NCBI GenBank assembly: GCA_039654915.1
Contig: CM077599.1
Coordinates: 21,823,501-21,887,500 of the forward strand
Direction: 5' to 3'
Length of the DNA: 64,000 nucleotides
DNA from: Aquilaria yunnanensis
Lineage: Eukaryota; Streptophyta; Magnoliopsida; Malvales; Thymelaeaceae
The notes beneath the pieces were generated by a model, which was not told the origin of the DNA, ran no database searches, and saw only the letters and a program-made list of their open reading frames with translations. Position 1 is the first letter of the stretch, and every line of letters starts with the position of its first letter. Made by a program: the position numbers and the translations under genes. Of the stretch, positions 34,868 through 46,013 are shown one piece after another.

Positions 34868-37342
34868 CATTTAATGTAAATATAACAAAGTAATGATTGA
34901 ATAATAAAGTCTGCGAATGAAGAGAGAAAAGATTTGAGTTCTAAATATTAGAAGTGAATTTAACCATTAATGAAAAAAGCTTTTCTATTAAATAGAAAAA
35001 AAAATAAATTTGATGACATAAAATCAGTATCTAATCACTACAAAATAAAATTTTGGAATGAATCAAGTAAAGAGAAGGATCTTAACAACCAAAAGTGGTA
35101 TTTAATTTTTGATGCAAAAAAAAAAAAAAAAGTGAATATAAAATAGTACAAATCAAACAGTTCAAGCATGTTTGAGGATAATCCAAGTCATGGCTGAATG
35201 AGACAAATCATAAGGTTCAAAGTTGTCCATTAGGAGATAAAAATAAATTTCTTACAAAAAATAATATTTAAGCATTAAAACAATAAATGGAAATAGCATC
35301 AGAAGTAAGGGTTTAACAATAACTTAACAAAGGCTAAAAGAAAGAAAGCAAAAGGCAGAAAAGTACCAAAATGACAAATGGATGGAATTTAGGGACTAAA
35401 ATGAATAAGATTGATAGATCAGACAGAATAAATTCAAGAAAAAAAAGCTGAACAAACAAAATCTAAAGATAGTCCTTTTAGTTTCTTTATTTGGCATCTT
35501 CAGTCCCCAAACTTACAGATGTGTTGATCCCACCACTGCCGCTACATTGCCTCTCAAAGCCTGACCGTTAGATGGAATAATTAAGGGATCAAACCAGAAG
35601 AAATGAAATCTACATGTGGTGGAAGAAGCATTAAACCATCACATAGGAAAACGCAAAAAAAAAAAAAAAAAAGGAAAGGCAATGTTCATGAACAATGATC
35701 GGGTTCGGCAATTAATATATAGTACAAGGTTTATTTATCCTGCGCATTGCGGTGGTTCCATCAATGGTAACATTTAATGTAAATATAACAAAGTAATCAT
35801 TAAATAATAAAGTCTAGGGATAAAGAGAGAAAATATTATAGTTCTAGATATTAGAAGCGAGTTTAACCATTAATGAACTTTTTTTTTTCTATAAAGATAG
35901 AAAAAACTTAAAATTGAAGTTGACTTAAAATTAGGATCTAATCTCAACAAAATAAAATTTTGGGATGAATAGGGTAAAGAGCGGAATCTTAGCAACTAAA
36001 AGTCGTATTTAACTATTGACGCAAATATATATATATATAATAGTATAAATCAAAAAGTCCAAGTAAGGTTTGGGGATAGGCCAAGTCATGATTGAAATTA
36101 GATAAGCCATAAGGTCCAAAGTTGTCCATTGAAAAATAAAAAAAAATTTCTCACAAAAAGTGATGTTTAAGTATTGACACAAAGGTTAAAGTAAAGTTTT
36201 AGGATAAATTAAAATAGTATAGAAAGTAAAGGTTTGACATTGACTTAATAAAGTAAAAAAAAAAAAACCAAAATGGCAAATGGATAGAATTTAGTGACTG
36301 AAATGAAAAATATCAATACCTCCTGGACTAAAATAAATTCAAGAAAAAAAATAGAGCAAACAAAATCTAGGGAAAGTCATATTAGTTTTTTTTATTTGGC
36401 AGTTGTAGTCCCCTAACTTACAGATGTGTTGATCCCATCACTGCTCCTACATTGTCTCTCAAGGCCTGATCATCAGATGGAACAATTAAGGGATCAAACC
36501 TAAAAAAATGAAATCTATAGGTAGTGGAAGAGACATTAAACCATTACATAGAAAAAGGCAAAAAAAAAAAAAAAAAAAAGGCACCATTCAAGAATAGTAA
36601 TATGGTTTGACAATTAATATATAGTACAAGATTTATTTGACCTGAGCGTTGCAGTAGTTCAATCCATGATAACATTTAAAATAAATATAACAAAGTAATC
36701 ATTGAATAATAAAGTTTAGAGATGGAGAGAGAAAAGATTATAGTTCTATATATTAGAAGTGAGTTTAACCATTAATGAAAAAAAAGCTCTTATATGAAAA
36801 TAGAAAAAAATTAAATTTGAAATTGACTTAAAATCATAATCTAATCTCAACAAAATAAAATTTTGGGATGAATAGGCTAAAGAGCAGGATCTTAGTAACT
36901 AAAAGTAGTATTTAACATTACAAAAAAACTTATTTTTTCAATGGTCAAATTTCTAACGATCAAGTCGTTGGAAATTTTCAATGTGAAGAGCCTTTGGAAA
37001 TAGTAAAGACCATTTTCCAGCGGCCTTTGTGCTGGGAATCTTGAAGATAACAATTTCTAATAGCCTGATCGTTGGAAAAATTCTAATGTGAAGGCTGTTG
37101 GAAAATTTCTAATGTGGGCGTTGGAAATTTCCAATGTAAGGGCTGCAATGCAAAGGAATTTCCAACACGAAGGTTGTTGAAAAATTGCCAATGTGAAGGT
37201 TAATTTTTCCAACGGGAAGGCCATTAGAAACTAATAAATTTTACGATTTTATAAAGCAAAAGTAGCATTTCAAAAACATTTTATTATAAATAACAATAAT
37301 ATTAGTAATATACATATATATATTTATATTTTTTTAATATTT

Positions 37343-37380
37343 CACACACACACACACACACACACAAATATACAAACATA

Positions 37381-37419
<39 letters not shown>
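37343..37419. repeat. (CA)n and (TAA)n microsatellites
   Basis: CA repeat at 37343-37366 and TAA repeat at about 37385-37419; another TAA run lies at about 37681-37711. Confidence 0.9.
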
Positions 37420-37679
37420 TATTTGTGTGCGTGTGTGTATACCTATATCATATATATGATATATAAATATGTATATGTCATATAAAAATGTATATGATAT
37501 AATAATTAAAAATATCATATAATAACAAATTAATGTTAATTAATTTTTTTTAGATTGAAAATATTTTACAAGAAATTTAATAATATTAATATATGTTGAT
37601 ATATATTTATATAATGTATATCATATTTATGATATTTATTTTATAATTTTAGAAAGTAAATTTTTATTTTAAATTTTTT

Positions 37680-37712
<33 letters not shown>

Positions 37713-37849
37713 TACATACTTACGAACATATTAATATGTGTGTGTGTGTATAAAATTTTACCCATCCTAAACAAAAAGACCCAATGGCCAAGATAACCCA
37801 AACCCAATTATAAATGCTCTCATATATTATCCACTCAACCACCTCATTT

Positions 37850-38240
37850 CCCTCAACTCTCGCCCTCACAGCTATCTTTAGCTCTCAGCCTTGTCTCGCC
37901 GTGTCTAGCTCTCAGCGCTCTCTCCCTCCTCTGGCCCTCTCAGCCCTCTCGCCCTCAGCTCTCTTGCTCTCAGCCCTCTTGCCATCAGCCCTCTCGCTTT
38001 CAGCCCTCCTCTTGCTCTTAGGCCTCATCTTGCCCTCTTAGTCCTTAAGCTGTTCATGCCTCGCCATCGCCATTCTCCCCTTTTCGTCGCTGTTGGCGGC
38101 TGTTTCCGTTGCCGTTTGTAGATCCCCGTCGCCCATACGTGCGCCGTCCGTCGTCTTCTTTCCTCCCTCCTCCCCGATTGCCCGTGTGCTGTTCATGCCT
38201 CTCTCTTCCTCCGCCTCACTCGTCGGCTTCTCCTCCTCCG
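37850..38240. repeat. Pyrimidine-rich short tandem repeats inside the CACTA-like insertion
   Basis: Variants of ctctcagccctctcgcc recur about ten times between 37880 and 38030, then ctcctccgcctcac-type units near 38210-38245. The 75-codon plus-strand frame here is a by-product of the repeat (Leu-Ser-Ala pattern) and not a supported gene. Confidence 0.6.
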
Positions 38241-40372
38241 CCTCACATTTGTAGATCTTATTTTGGAAATTGATTTTGTTGCTTTTCTTTAGTTTATGTG
38301 ATTTTTTGATGATCTGTGTTTTGGATTGTTGTGATTTTTGTATTTTGTGAATTATGAATTTGTATTTTTTCTAATTTTTGTATTTTTGTAATTTTATGAA
38401 TCTTGTGATTTTTTGGATTTTTGTAATTTTAGTAAATTTATTTTTGTAATATTATAAAATATAGTATTATTAAAATTAAAATATATTTTTTGTAAATATA
38501 AAAATAAATTTAGTAATATATGAAAAAACATTTTCTGGAGTTCGGTAATCTGTTTTCTATTTTTTAAAAAGTTGGTGTATGTTGCTAACGGCCCTAGCTG
38601 TTGGAAATGTCCAACTTTATGCATATGCAAGATTAGGCTGTTGAAAATTAGCAACGGTTTGTTTTCTAACGGTCAAACATTGGTGATTTCAATGTCTGAA
38701 ATTAAGCTGTTGGAATTTTTTTTTTCCAACCCTTCATTTACCAATGTGACTGTTTTCAACGGCTTTGTGTTAGAAATAAATAATTTTTCAAAGCAAAATC
38801 ATTGAAAATGACCATTGGAAAAAAAAAAGGTAAACATAAAATAGTACAAATAAAAAATCCAAGTAAGGTTTAGGGATAGTCCAAGTCATGGTCGAAATGA
38901 GACAAACCATAAGATCCAAAGTTGTCCATTAGAAAATAGAAATAACTTTCTAATAAAATGTGATGTTTAAGCATTGACACAAAAGTTAAAATCAAGTTTC
39001 AAGATAAATGGAAATACTATAGGAAGTAAGGGTTTAACATTGACTTAACAAAAGCCAAAAAAAAAAAAAAAAGAAAAGAAAAAGGGAGAAAAGTACCAAT
39101 ATGTCAAATGTATAGAATTTAGGAACTGAAATGAAAAAGATCGATAGTTTAGGGACTAAAATAAATTCAAGGAAAAAAATCCTTTTAGTTTTTTTATTTG
39201 GTAGCTACAGTCCCCAGACTTACAGATGTGTCGATCTCACCACTGTCCCCACATTGTCTCTCAAGGCTTGATCTTCAGATGGAACAATTAAGGGATCAAA
39301 CTAGAAGAAATGAAATCTGTAGGTGATGGAAGAGGCATTAAACTATTACATTGGAAAACATAGAAAAAGGGAAGGCACTGTTCATAAACAATGATATGCT
39401 TCTGGTTCAGCAATAAATATATTATGAGGTTTATTTGTCCTACACGTTGCAGTGGTTCAATTTATGGTAGTATTTAATATAAATATAATAAAGTAATTAT
39501 TGGTTAATAAAATATGGGGATGAAGAAAGAAAAGAGTAGAGTTCTAGATATTATAATTGAGTTTAACCATTAATGAAAATAAAAAAATTTCTATGAAAAT
39601 AGAAAAAAAAATTAAAATTGAAGTTGACTTAAAATCAAGATCTAATCCCTACAAAATAAAATTTTAGGATGAATACAGTAAAGAGCGGGATCTTAGCAAC
39701 TAAAAGTGATATTTAACAATTGATGCAAAAAAAAAAAATGTAAATATAAAATAGTACAAATCAAAAAGTCCAAGTAAGGTTTGGGGATAGTCTAAGTCAT
39801 GGCTAAAATAAGACAATCCATAAGGTCCAAAGTTGTCCCTTAAAAAATAGAAATAACTTTCTCACAAAAATGATGTTTAATTATTAACACAAAGGCCAAA
39901 AGTAAAGTTTCAGGATAAATGGGAATAGTATAAGAAGTAAGGGTTTAACATTGACTTAACATTGGCAAAAAAGAAAAAAGAAAAGAAAAAGGGAGAAAAA
40001 TACCAAAATGGCAAATGATTAGAATTTAGGGATTGAAATGAAAAAGATCAATGACTCAGGGATTGAAATAAATGCAAGAAAAAAAAAGCAAAACTAACAA
40101 AATCTTGAGAAAGTCCTTTTTTAATTTGTTTTATTTGACAGTTGCAGTATCCCAGACTTATAGATGTGTCGATCCTACCACTGCCCTCACATTGTATCTC
40201 TCAAGGCCTAATTGTCATATGGAACAACCAAGGGATCAAGCCAGAAGAAATGAAATCTGTAGGTGATGGAAGAGGCATTAAACCATTACATAGGAAAACG
40301 GTAAAAAAAAAAAGAGGAAAGTCACTGTTCATTTCGGCAATTAATATATAGTATAATAATATTGAATAATAA

Positions 40373-41080
40373 GAAAAATCATGCGGGAATTGGTGTTCTT
40401 CAGTTCCGGCTCCGTATATTCCGGCTCCCATGGATGAGCAGATCAAATCTGTGTCACATGTTTGCAACCTTTGTTTACATATTGTATTCGTACTATATAC
40501 CATTATTTTTGCTGCCATTGATGTCGCTGGAAATACATGTGCAGCTGATCAGGACAGTTATTTTAGCAACGTGTGTTCATTTTATTGATCTACTCAACCC
40601 TGCCCTAATTTCTGATTCTGGTTTTCCAATCTAAGGAACTTTTGTGTTCATTTTATTGATTGATTAAGATTTGCTAAAATTCATTTAGTTAGATGGAGGC
40701 CATTCATATGTACCACACAAGCAATTATATTATTTCATAGTAATCTATAGTTGGTTCCCCATCCATCCCAACCTACAATATTAAGTACACTTAAGGAACC
40801 TGTGAATCGCACGGAAACAGTAATAACCAATCGGTCAGCATATATGCTACTATAAATCACTACATCTCACGTTTATATATATCCTCCCTCTCCAGCCTTC
40901 CAACTCGACTTCCATGGTCTGAGTTCGGAGACCAGCCAAAGCCAATTCCGAATTGGAAAACCCAGAAAAGAGAACATTCCCTCTTTCCCTCCTCTCCCAG
41001 TGGTTGGCTCTCTGCTAGAGAGGGGCTGTGCAGAGATCTCTTGGTAGTCTCGTGGGAGGAAAGTGTAACGCCTTCCATTA
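40373..41080. other. Spacer between the tandem array and the ammonium-transporter fragment
   Basis: No gene is supported. A TATA-like gtttatatatatcc lies at 40870-40884, upstream of the transporter fragment, but I cannot tie it to a transcript. Confidence 0.3.
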
Positions 41081-41317
41081 ATGCAGTTTATCTTCTCTTT
41101 GCTGTATATTTGGTGTAACCTCTTCGGCTTTGCCTTTGCATTTGGCAATAGTGACAAGCCTTTTACTGGGAAAGATTTCTTTGCGCTGAAAGATAGAAAC
41201 AGTTCCTGCGATCACAGTTTCTTTCCTTACCAGTGGGCTTTCGCCATTGCAGTAGCTGGAATCACTAGTGGATCAATAGCTGAGAGGACACAGTTCAGTG
41301 CATACCTCATTTTCTAG
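41081..41317 (+). pseudogene. AMT1-type ammonium transporter fragment
   Basis: The frame reads [20 protein letters not shown] and then [29 protein letters not shown] before a stop. This matches an internal membrane segment of plant AMT1 ammonium transporters ([33 protein letters not shown]). Only about 75 of roughly 500 residues are present; the N-terminal part and most of the C-terminal part are missing, and only weak, frame-shifted similarity (GFGHPV) continues to about 41390. A truncated duplicate without its own function is the simplest reading. Confidence 0.75.
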
Positions 41318-41698
41318 TTTTTAAGTTGCTGATTGGGTTTGGTCATCCTGTGGATCGGCTCAGTGCGGTGCTTGGGGTTTGAGTTTGTGAGGTGGTTCCA
41401 TTCTGACAAAAAATGACTGAAGCAAAATTATGCGGCACCTGCTTATTAAATTTGTCAATAGATTGGAATGGATTCCTTGCCATATATTGAATTGCTGGTT
41501 GAATCAGGCCAGGCGGCTTCAAGCTGGAAAAAAATTATATACAAAAGTAAAAAAGACGAAATAAACATTCAATTATCAACACATTGGTAACGATTCCAAC
41601 GACCTAAAACAGCCAAATATATAACTGTATCAGACAGGACGATAATAAAACACCTCTTAACTTAAGGCACATTTATTTGAAACACGATCTAAGCTGGA
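41318..41698. other. Spacer at the 3' side of the CAT gene
   Basis: Holds the end of the AMT fragment and the presumed 3' UTR of the CAT gene (minus strand). Nothing else seen. Confidence 0.35.
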
Positions 41699-43447
41699 CT
41701 AAGGTTCTGTTTTGGCAGACTGGTCTTCAATTTGCGTGACCGGGCTATGAGCCATGTCATAAGTGGCATGGAGACCAAAGAAGACATAGTAGAGCAGCAT
41801 CACCAGGGTGCAGACTCCAAACCTTATGAATACCTTGGCCCCCAAGGATCCCATCAGGAAAACGTTTGTTGCAATCGACAATGATGGCAACCACGGTACA
41901 AGCGGAACCCCCCATACTTTTGGTGTCCTCTGCTGTGGCAGAAATACCGCAATTGTGGTGGTGCCTAACAGCCACAGAGGAATTGTTACCAAATACCCCA
42001 TCCAGCCGTCTGGCTGCAGTCCCCAGTAGGCGGCGGTTCCCATGGCCGAAGCAACGATCGCGAGCAACGAGATGACGAGCCTCAACAGGTTCTCCCTCGG
42101 TGTGACTCCTCTCACGTAGTACCTTCTTACCAGCAGCGCAACAGCCATCATCATGAAGATGAACAGAGTGCTTATTGATAGCAATCTCGACAGCTCATCC
42201 AGGCCTGAGAAGAAACCTATTATACAACTTGGGATGGTCACCAGAAGCGTCGCGTTGATTGGTGTCCCGGTCTTGGGGTGCACGAGAGCGAACCAAGGCG
42301 GGATCATGTGGGCGCGGGCGATGTGCGTGAGATAGCGCGCTTGTGCCAGCGCCCCGACCAGGAGCACCGTAGTCATGCCTTTCAGAGCACCCAAAGCCAC
42401 CACGGACTTGGCCCATTTCATCCCCACGCTCTGAAATGCGATTGCATAGGCCGCGTTGGGGTCGATCTCTGTGTATTTCTGCATCATAGGGAGAGACAGA
42501 GCCATCAAGCAGTAGATCACGGTGATGATGGACATGGAGCTGAGTAATCCTAGTGGTATGTCTCTGGAAGGGTTGCGTGTTTCCTCCGCCATCGTGGCAA
42601 TGCTGTCGAAACCTCCGTAGGCGAAGTAGACTATGGCTGCGGCTTGGAACACCCCCTTGGCTCCGTAGGGGACAAAGGGCTTCAAGTTGGAGGGTTTGGC
42701 ATGGATGAAGGCGGCGACGATGACAAATAGAACCACAAAGCTGTTGAGAAGGGTGGCTACCCAGTTCAAGTAGGATGTCTTCCTGGTGCTGATCATGGCG
42801 ATGGTTGAAGCAATCGCCAGAACACAAACCGCAATCGGGTCCAGGAGATTGAAGCCTTGGGCGAGATCCGTGTGGATGCGGAGCGAGTTCGGATGGCGGC
42901 CGAGCAGGGTCGTGAAGTAAGAGGTCCAAGATCTTCCGACGGCTGCGCTTCCGACGATGCCCTCGAGAAGAATGTTGCCGGCGGCAATGAAGGCCGCAAA
43001 GTCGCCCAATTCAACCCTCAAGTAGGCAAATGAACCGCCGGCAGCGGGAATTTCGACTGCAAATTCTGTGTAGCAGAAGACGGAGAGCATGGCGGAAAGA
43101 CCGGAGGCGACGTACGATAGGACAATGGCAGGGCCGGCGTGCTGGTGAGCTTCCTGGCCGGTGAGGACAAAGATGCCGGCTCCAATGACAGAACCGAAAC
43201 CGAACCAGGTAAGATCCCACCAGTTGAGGCAGCGTTTCATGTCATGTTCGCTCCGTTTACGAAGGTCTTCTGTTTCGTGGGCGTCGTCAGAACGGCTGAG
43301 GAGGCGGTCGTTGAATCGGGAGCGCGTGTGAGAGAGCGCAGAGGCGTAACTCTCCCAGCTCTGGAAAGATTCCTCCGGGAAGAAATCTTGCTTGCTCCAA
43401 CGCCAATAGGAATAGTTCCTTTGGTGCTCGCTGTTGTTGACCTCCAT
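41699..43447 (-). CDS. Cationic amino acid transporter, CAT1/CAT5 type, 582 aa, single exon
   Basis: Membrane transporter of the APC superfamily carrying Arg, Lys and related amino acids, most often at the plasma membrane in this subgroup. The hydrophilic N-terminus contains FFPEESFQSWESY, a motif shared with Arabidopsis CAT1 (LPEESFQS). The first transmembrane segment has GFGSVIGAGIFVLTG (83-97), the substrate-binding glycine motif of the superfamily. Later blocks include SVFCYTEFAVEIP-AGGSFAY, STMAEET-NP-RDIP, ALKGMTTVLLVGA, ARAHM-PPW and KTGTPINAT. About 14 membrane segments are visible and the C-terminus has FFGLHATYD. The length fits the family (about 570-600 aa). The whole gene is one exon. 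CAT1 versus CAT5 is not settled. Upstream (43448-43720) is pyrimidine-rich on its coding strand. Confidence 0.92.
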   Translation of the reverse strand: MEVNNSEHQRNYSYWRWSKQDFFPEESFQSWESYASALSHTRSRFNDRLLSRSDDAHETEDLRKRSEHDMKRCLNWWDLTWFGFGSVIGAGIFVLTGQEAHQHAGPAIVLSYVASGLSAMLSVFCYTEFAVEIPAAGGSFAYLRVELGDFAAFIAAGNILLEGIVGSAAVGRSWTSYFTTLLGRHPNSLRIHTDLAQGFNLLDPIAVCVLAIASTIAMISTRKTSYLNWVATLLNSFVVLFVIVAAFIHAKPSNLKPFVPYGAKGVFQAAAIVYFAYGGFDSIATMAEETRNPSRDIPLGLLSSMSIITVIYCLMALSLPMMQKYTEIDPNAAYAIAFQSVGMKWAKSVVALGALKGMTTVLLVGALAQARYLTHIARAHMIPPWFALVHPKTGTPINATLLVTIPSCIIGFFSGLDELSRLLSISTLFIFMMMAVALLVRRYYVRGVTPRENLLRLVISLLAIVASAMGTAAYWGLQPDGWMGYLVTIPLWLLGTTTIAVFLPQQRTPKVWGVPLVPWLPSLSIATNVFLMGSLGAKVFIRFGVCTLVMLLYYVFFGLHATYDMAHSPVTQIEDQSAKTEP

Positions 43448-44247
43448 TGTTAGGCAACTACAGGATAAGGTGTAATGCTGCGCTAGCGTTAACTTGCTTG
43501 CTCAGTCACTTCCTTTTGGTCCAAGGCAGCATAACGGCCTTTGCTCAACTTCCAAGTTCATTTCCCCATCTCCCTCCCTCCCTCCCAGCCTCACTCGCCG
43601 GAGGAGTAGATCACTGAAGACCGGACTGGATGAGCTGCCGCAGAAGCACCGCGTTGGATTTGGCAGTGTCAATATTGGGAGAGTAGAGAAGGATAATGGG
43701 TAGAGGATGGGATGGCCAGATCCGAAGGCCAAGGTTGTTTACGTTTGGCCTAATTGAAAGAGTGAGCGCAGTCGCTATTGGCGCTCTCGAACAAGTGAAA
43801 TTAAAGTTGGTGGGTCTAGAGCAGGATTTGGTTTTTCTTCTAGGATTAAAAATTTTGTGTTTGGACTCTACCAGACTTGCATAATTTTTTTTTACCTGGT
43901 TGGGACTTGGAAGGAGGGTGTCTCAGGCCTCGAATGGTAGAGCAGGAAACTGCTAGTCATTTTCTCTGTGGAATAAGTTCGGCTACAACTACATTACATG
44001 AGGCCCAACACCCATGGCCCCATGTAGAAGATACAAAACTTATTTCAATGCTGGGGGGGCCTACCCCAGTACAAACCAAATCTGAATTCAACCCGATTGT
44101 TACATCGAAATCGTGAAAGGTGACTTGGTTCTTTGGTCTGCGTTTTGATTTTTCATTTGTGTGAACTACTACTTGAAAGCTTTGAAGGTTTTCTTGGACC
44201 TACAGATTATGTTTTTTTCTTTGTTGAACTTTTATTGATAGAGAAAA
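43448..44247 (-). promoter_or_regulatory. Upstream region of the CAT gene
   Basis: Contains the presumed promoter and leader of the CAT gene. A block of ctccctccctccc at 43570-43585 is purine-rich on the gene's strand. No TATA box could be assigned. No other gene is supported. Confidence 0.3.
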
Positions 44248-46004
44248 GTCAAAGTGCGCCAACAACCATAAACTTACATTAAATGAATTAGTTAGTTTAT
44301 GAATTTGGACTCAATAAAAAAAAACTCTCAAACTTATAAAAATAGGCGCCACATCAGATATCCCTTGATGGACTGAGCTGTACTATTGGCCCTTGGACTC
44401 ATTTAATTGTTCACTTTTCTTTCTAGATATCTTATAATTTAATCAATTAAGCTGATGCTTACTTTATTTCATAATATAAAATATCTATCTTAATTTTTTT
44501 TATTTTTTTCATCAATTTATGTCCAGAAAAAATCCGGGTGTTTTGATTTTAATATATTTTTAATACAAAATATATTAGTTTTTTTAATTAAATAATACCA
44601 CTTTTTGTAAACAAAATTTTCCTTTACATAGGGTACATGACCCATGCAATCTATAGCTAGTATATTTTTGTAATATAAAATACATCAATTCATGTACTTT
44701 ATGCAACAAAAAAAATACTACTTTCAGTGAAACACTAGTTCATTTGCAATAAAATATAAAAAAATGGTTATAAAAATATCAGGTTTTTTTTCTTTGTATC
44801 CAATAATTAGCTATGTGTTCATCAAATCATATGTTAATACATTGAATTTTAAAAAAACTTTTGTATGCAATTTATGAAAATTTTTGACAAGATGTTTTTT
44901 TTTCCTAATTGTTTCTTTTCTTTTCATTTCACTGTCAATGATGAAAAAACAAGCATCTAGTAGTCCAAGCTATGCGCCCACCATTTGATTTAAACAATTG
45001 ATCCATATGATTTCATCACCAATAATCATCTTGTACTATTTATCCATTTAATCAATGACATCTTACATCAGTATATTTTTTAACGCAAAAGATATGCTAG
45101 TATTTTTAATATATATTTTTATTATATTAAACAAAGAAAAATCTTGTATTTTTAAATATATGTTGGTATAATTTTGCATTAAATAATAAATGAATTTTTT
45201 AATAAAGGTAGTAATTTTTTGTTGCATAAAGTGCATGACTTGAACCATTTTTTGTTGCAAAAATATATTAGCTATAGATTAGATGGGTCATGTACTCTAT
45301 TGAAAGGGAATTTTTTTATTATAGAAAGTGCTATTATTTAATTAAAAAATAAATATACTTTGTATTAAAGAATACATGAAAAACAAAACACCAAGATTTT
45401 TATGTGAATTTAATATTATTTAAAGGTTAATACTTCATCTTTTTGTTATCACTTGAGAATTTCTTTACATGATAATAATGATGATGATGAGGAGGATGCT
45501 AGGATATGTTGAAGTATGACATGCCATTTTTTATTTAATTTTAGTATATTATTGTGTGTTATTCCTATATAAAGTGAGTATTGCCCAAATTGTCAATTTA
45601 TAAAAAAAAAAAAAGTACATGAAAAACAAAGCACCAAGCATTAATATATATTGTATTAGAAATACATGAAAAATAAACCACCTAGTTTTTTATGGACATA
45701 AACTGATAAAAAATAAAAAATATTAAGATGGATATTTTATACTATGAAATAAAGTAAACATCAATTTAAATGACTAAATTATAAGTATAAGATATCTAGA
45801 AAGGAAATTGAACAACTAAATGAGTCCAACGGCCAATAGTGCAATTCAGCACATGGAAGGATGGCTCATGTGGGGCAAAATGGACTAAGTTGCCATATTT
45901 TCACAAGTTTAAGGGCTTCTCTTCATTGAGTCCAAATTCAGGGACTAACTCGTCTATTTTATGCAAGTTGGGGGGGGGGGGGGGTTGTTGGCGCACTTTG
46001 GCCA
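44248..46004. mobile_element. Foldback Mutator-like element with very long TIRs, 1.76 kb
   Basis: The ends GTCAAAGTGCGCCAAC and the reverse complement of the right end (TGGCCAAAGTGCGCCAAC) continue as matching arms for about 350 bp (GAATTTGGACTCAAT, CTAGATATCTTATA, TTAAT-TTTTTTA). Weaker pairing continues towards the centre (tttatgcaacaaaaa against tttttgttgcataaa). The flanks tagagaaaa (44239-44247) and taaagaaaa (46005-46013) form a 9-bp duplication with one mismatch. A 15-G run lies in the right arm at 45970-45984. No coding content. Confidence 0.75.
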
Positions 46005-46013
46005 TAAAGAAAA

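Larger units (their letters stand above)
36916..38826. mobile_element. CACTA-like insertion in the third array copy, about 1.9 kb
   Basis: Comparing the array copies shows that sequence from cattacaaaaaaac to the A-run before ggtaaacataaaatag is extra in copy three. Its start resembles CACTACAAAAAAA. Inside both ends are repeats of the type TTCCAACGGCC / TTGGAAATTTTC, with related ends TTTTTCAATGGTCA and TTTTTCCAATGGTCA. The expected CACTA 3' terminus is missing, merged in a poly-A tract. The interior has CA and TAA microsatellites and a pyrimidine-rich block at 37850-38240. Confidence 0.5.
34868..40372. repeat. Tandem array of four copies of a ~0.9 kb unit
   Basis: The marker catttaatgtaaatataac or a close variant starts copies at about 34868, 35771, 36673 and 39471, with a small fifth remnant at about 40350-40372. 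Spacings are about 903, 902 and 2798; the third becomes about 0.9 kb once the insertion at 36916-38826 is removed. Each copy contains the same ordered landmarks: taaccattaatga, caaaataaaattttggga, a poly-A tract, gtccaaagttgtccatt, acttacagatgtgt, ggaacaattaagggatcaaa and gcaattaatatatagta. The unit is AT-rich and non-coding. I do not recognise the family. Confidence 0.85.

Noticed and set aside
37814..38041. Leu/Ser/Ala-rich frame of 75 codons
   Set aside because: Produced by the ctctcagccctctcgcc repeat inside the CACTA-like insertion.
34868..40372. CRISPR-like array
   Set aside because: The repeat unit is about 900 bp without short repeat and spacer structure, and the genome is plant nuclear.
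40860..41157. Minus-strand frames opposite the AMT fragment
   Set aside because: They overlap the clearly AMT-like plus-strand reading and show no family of their own.
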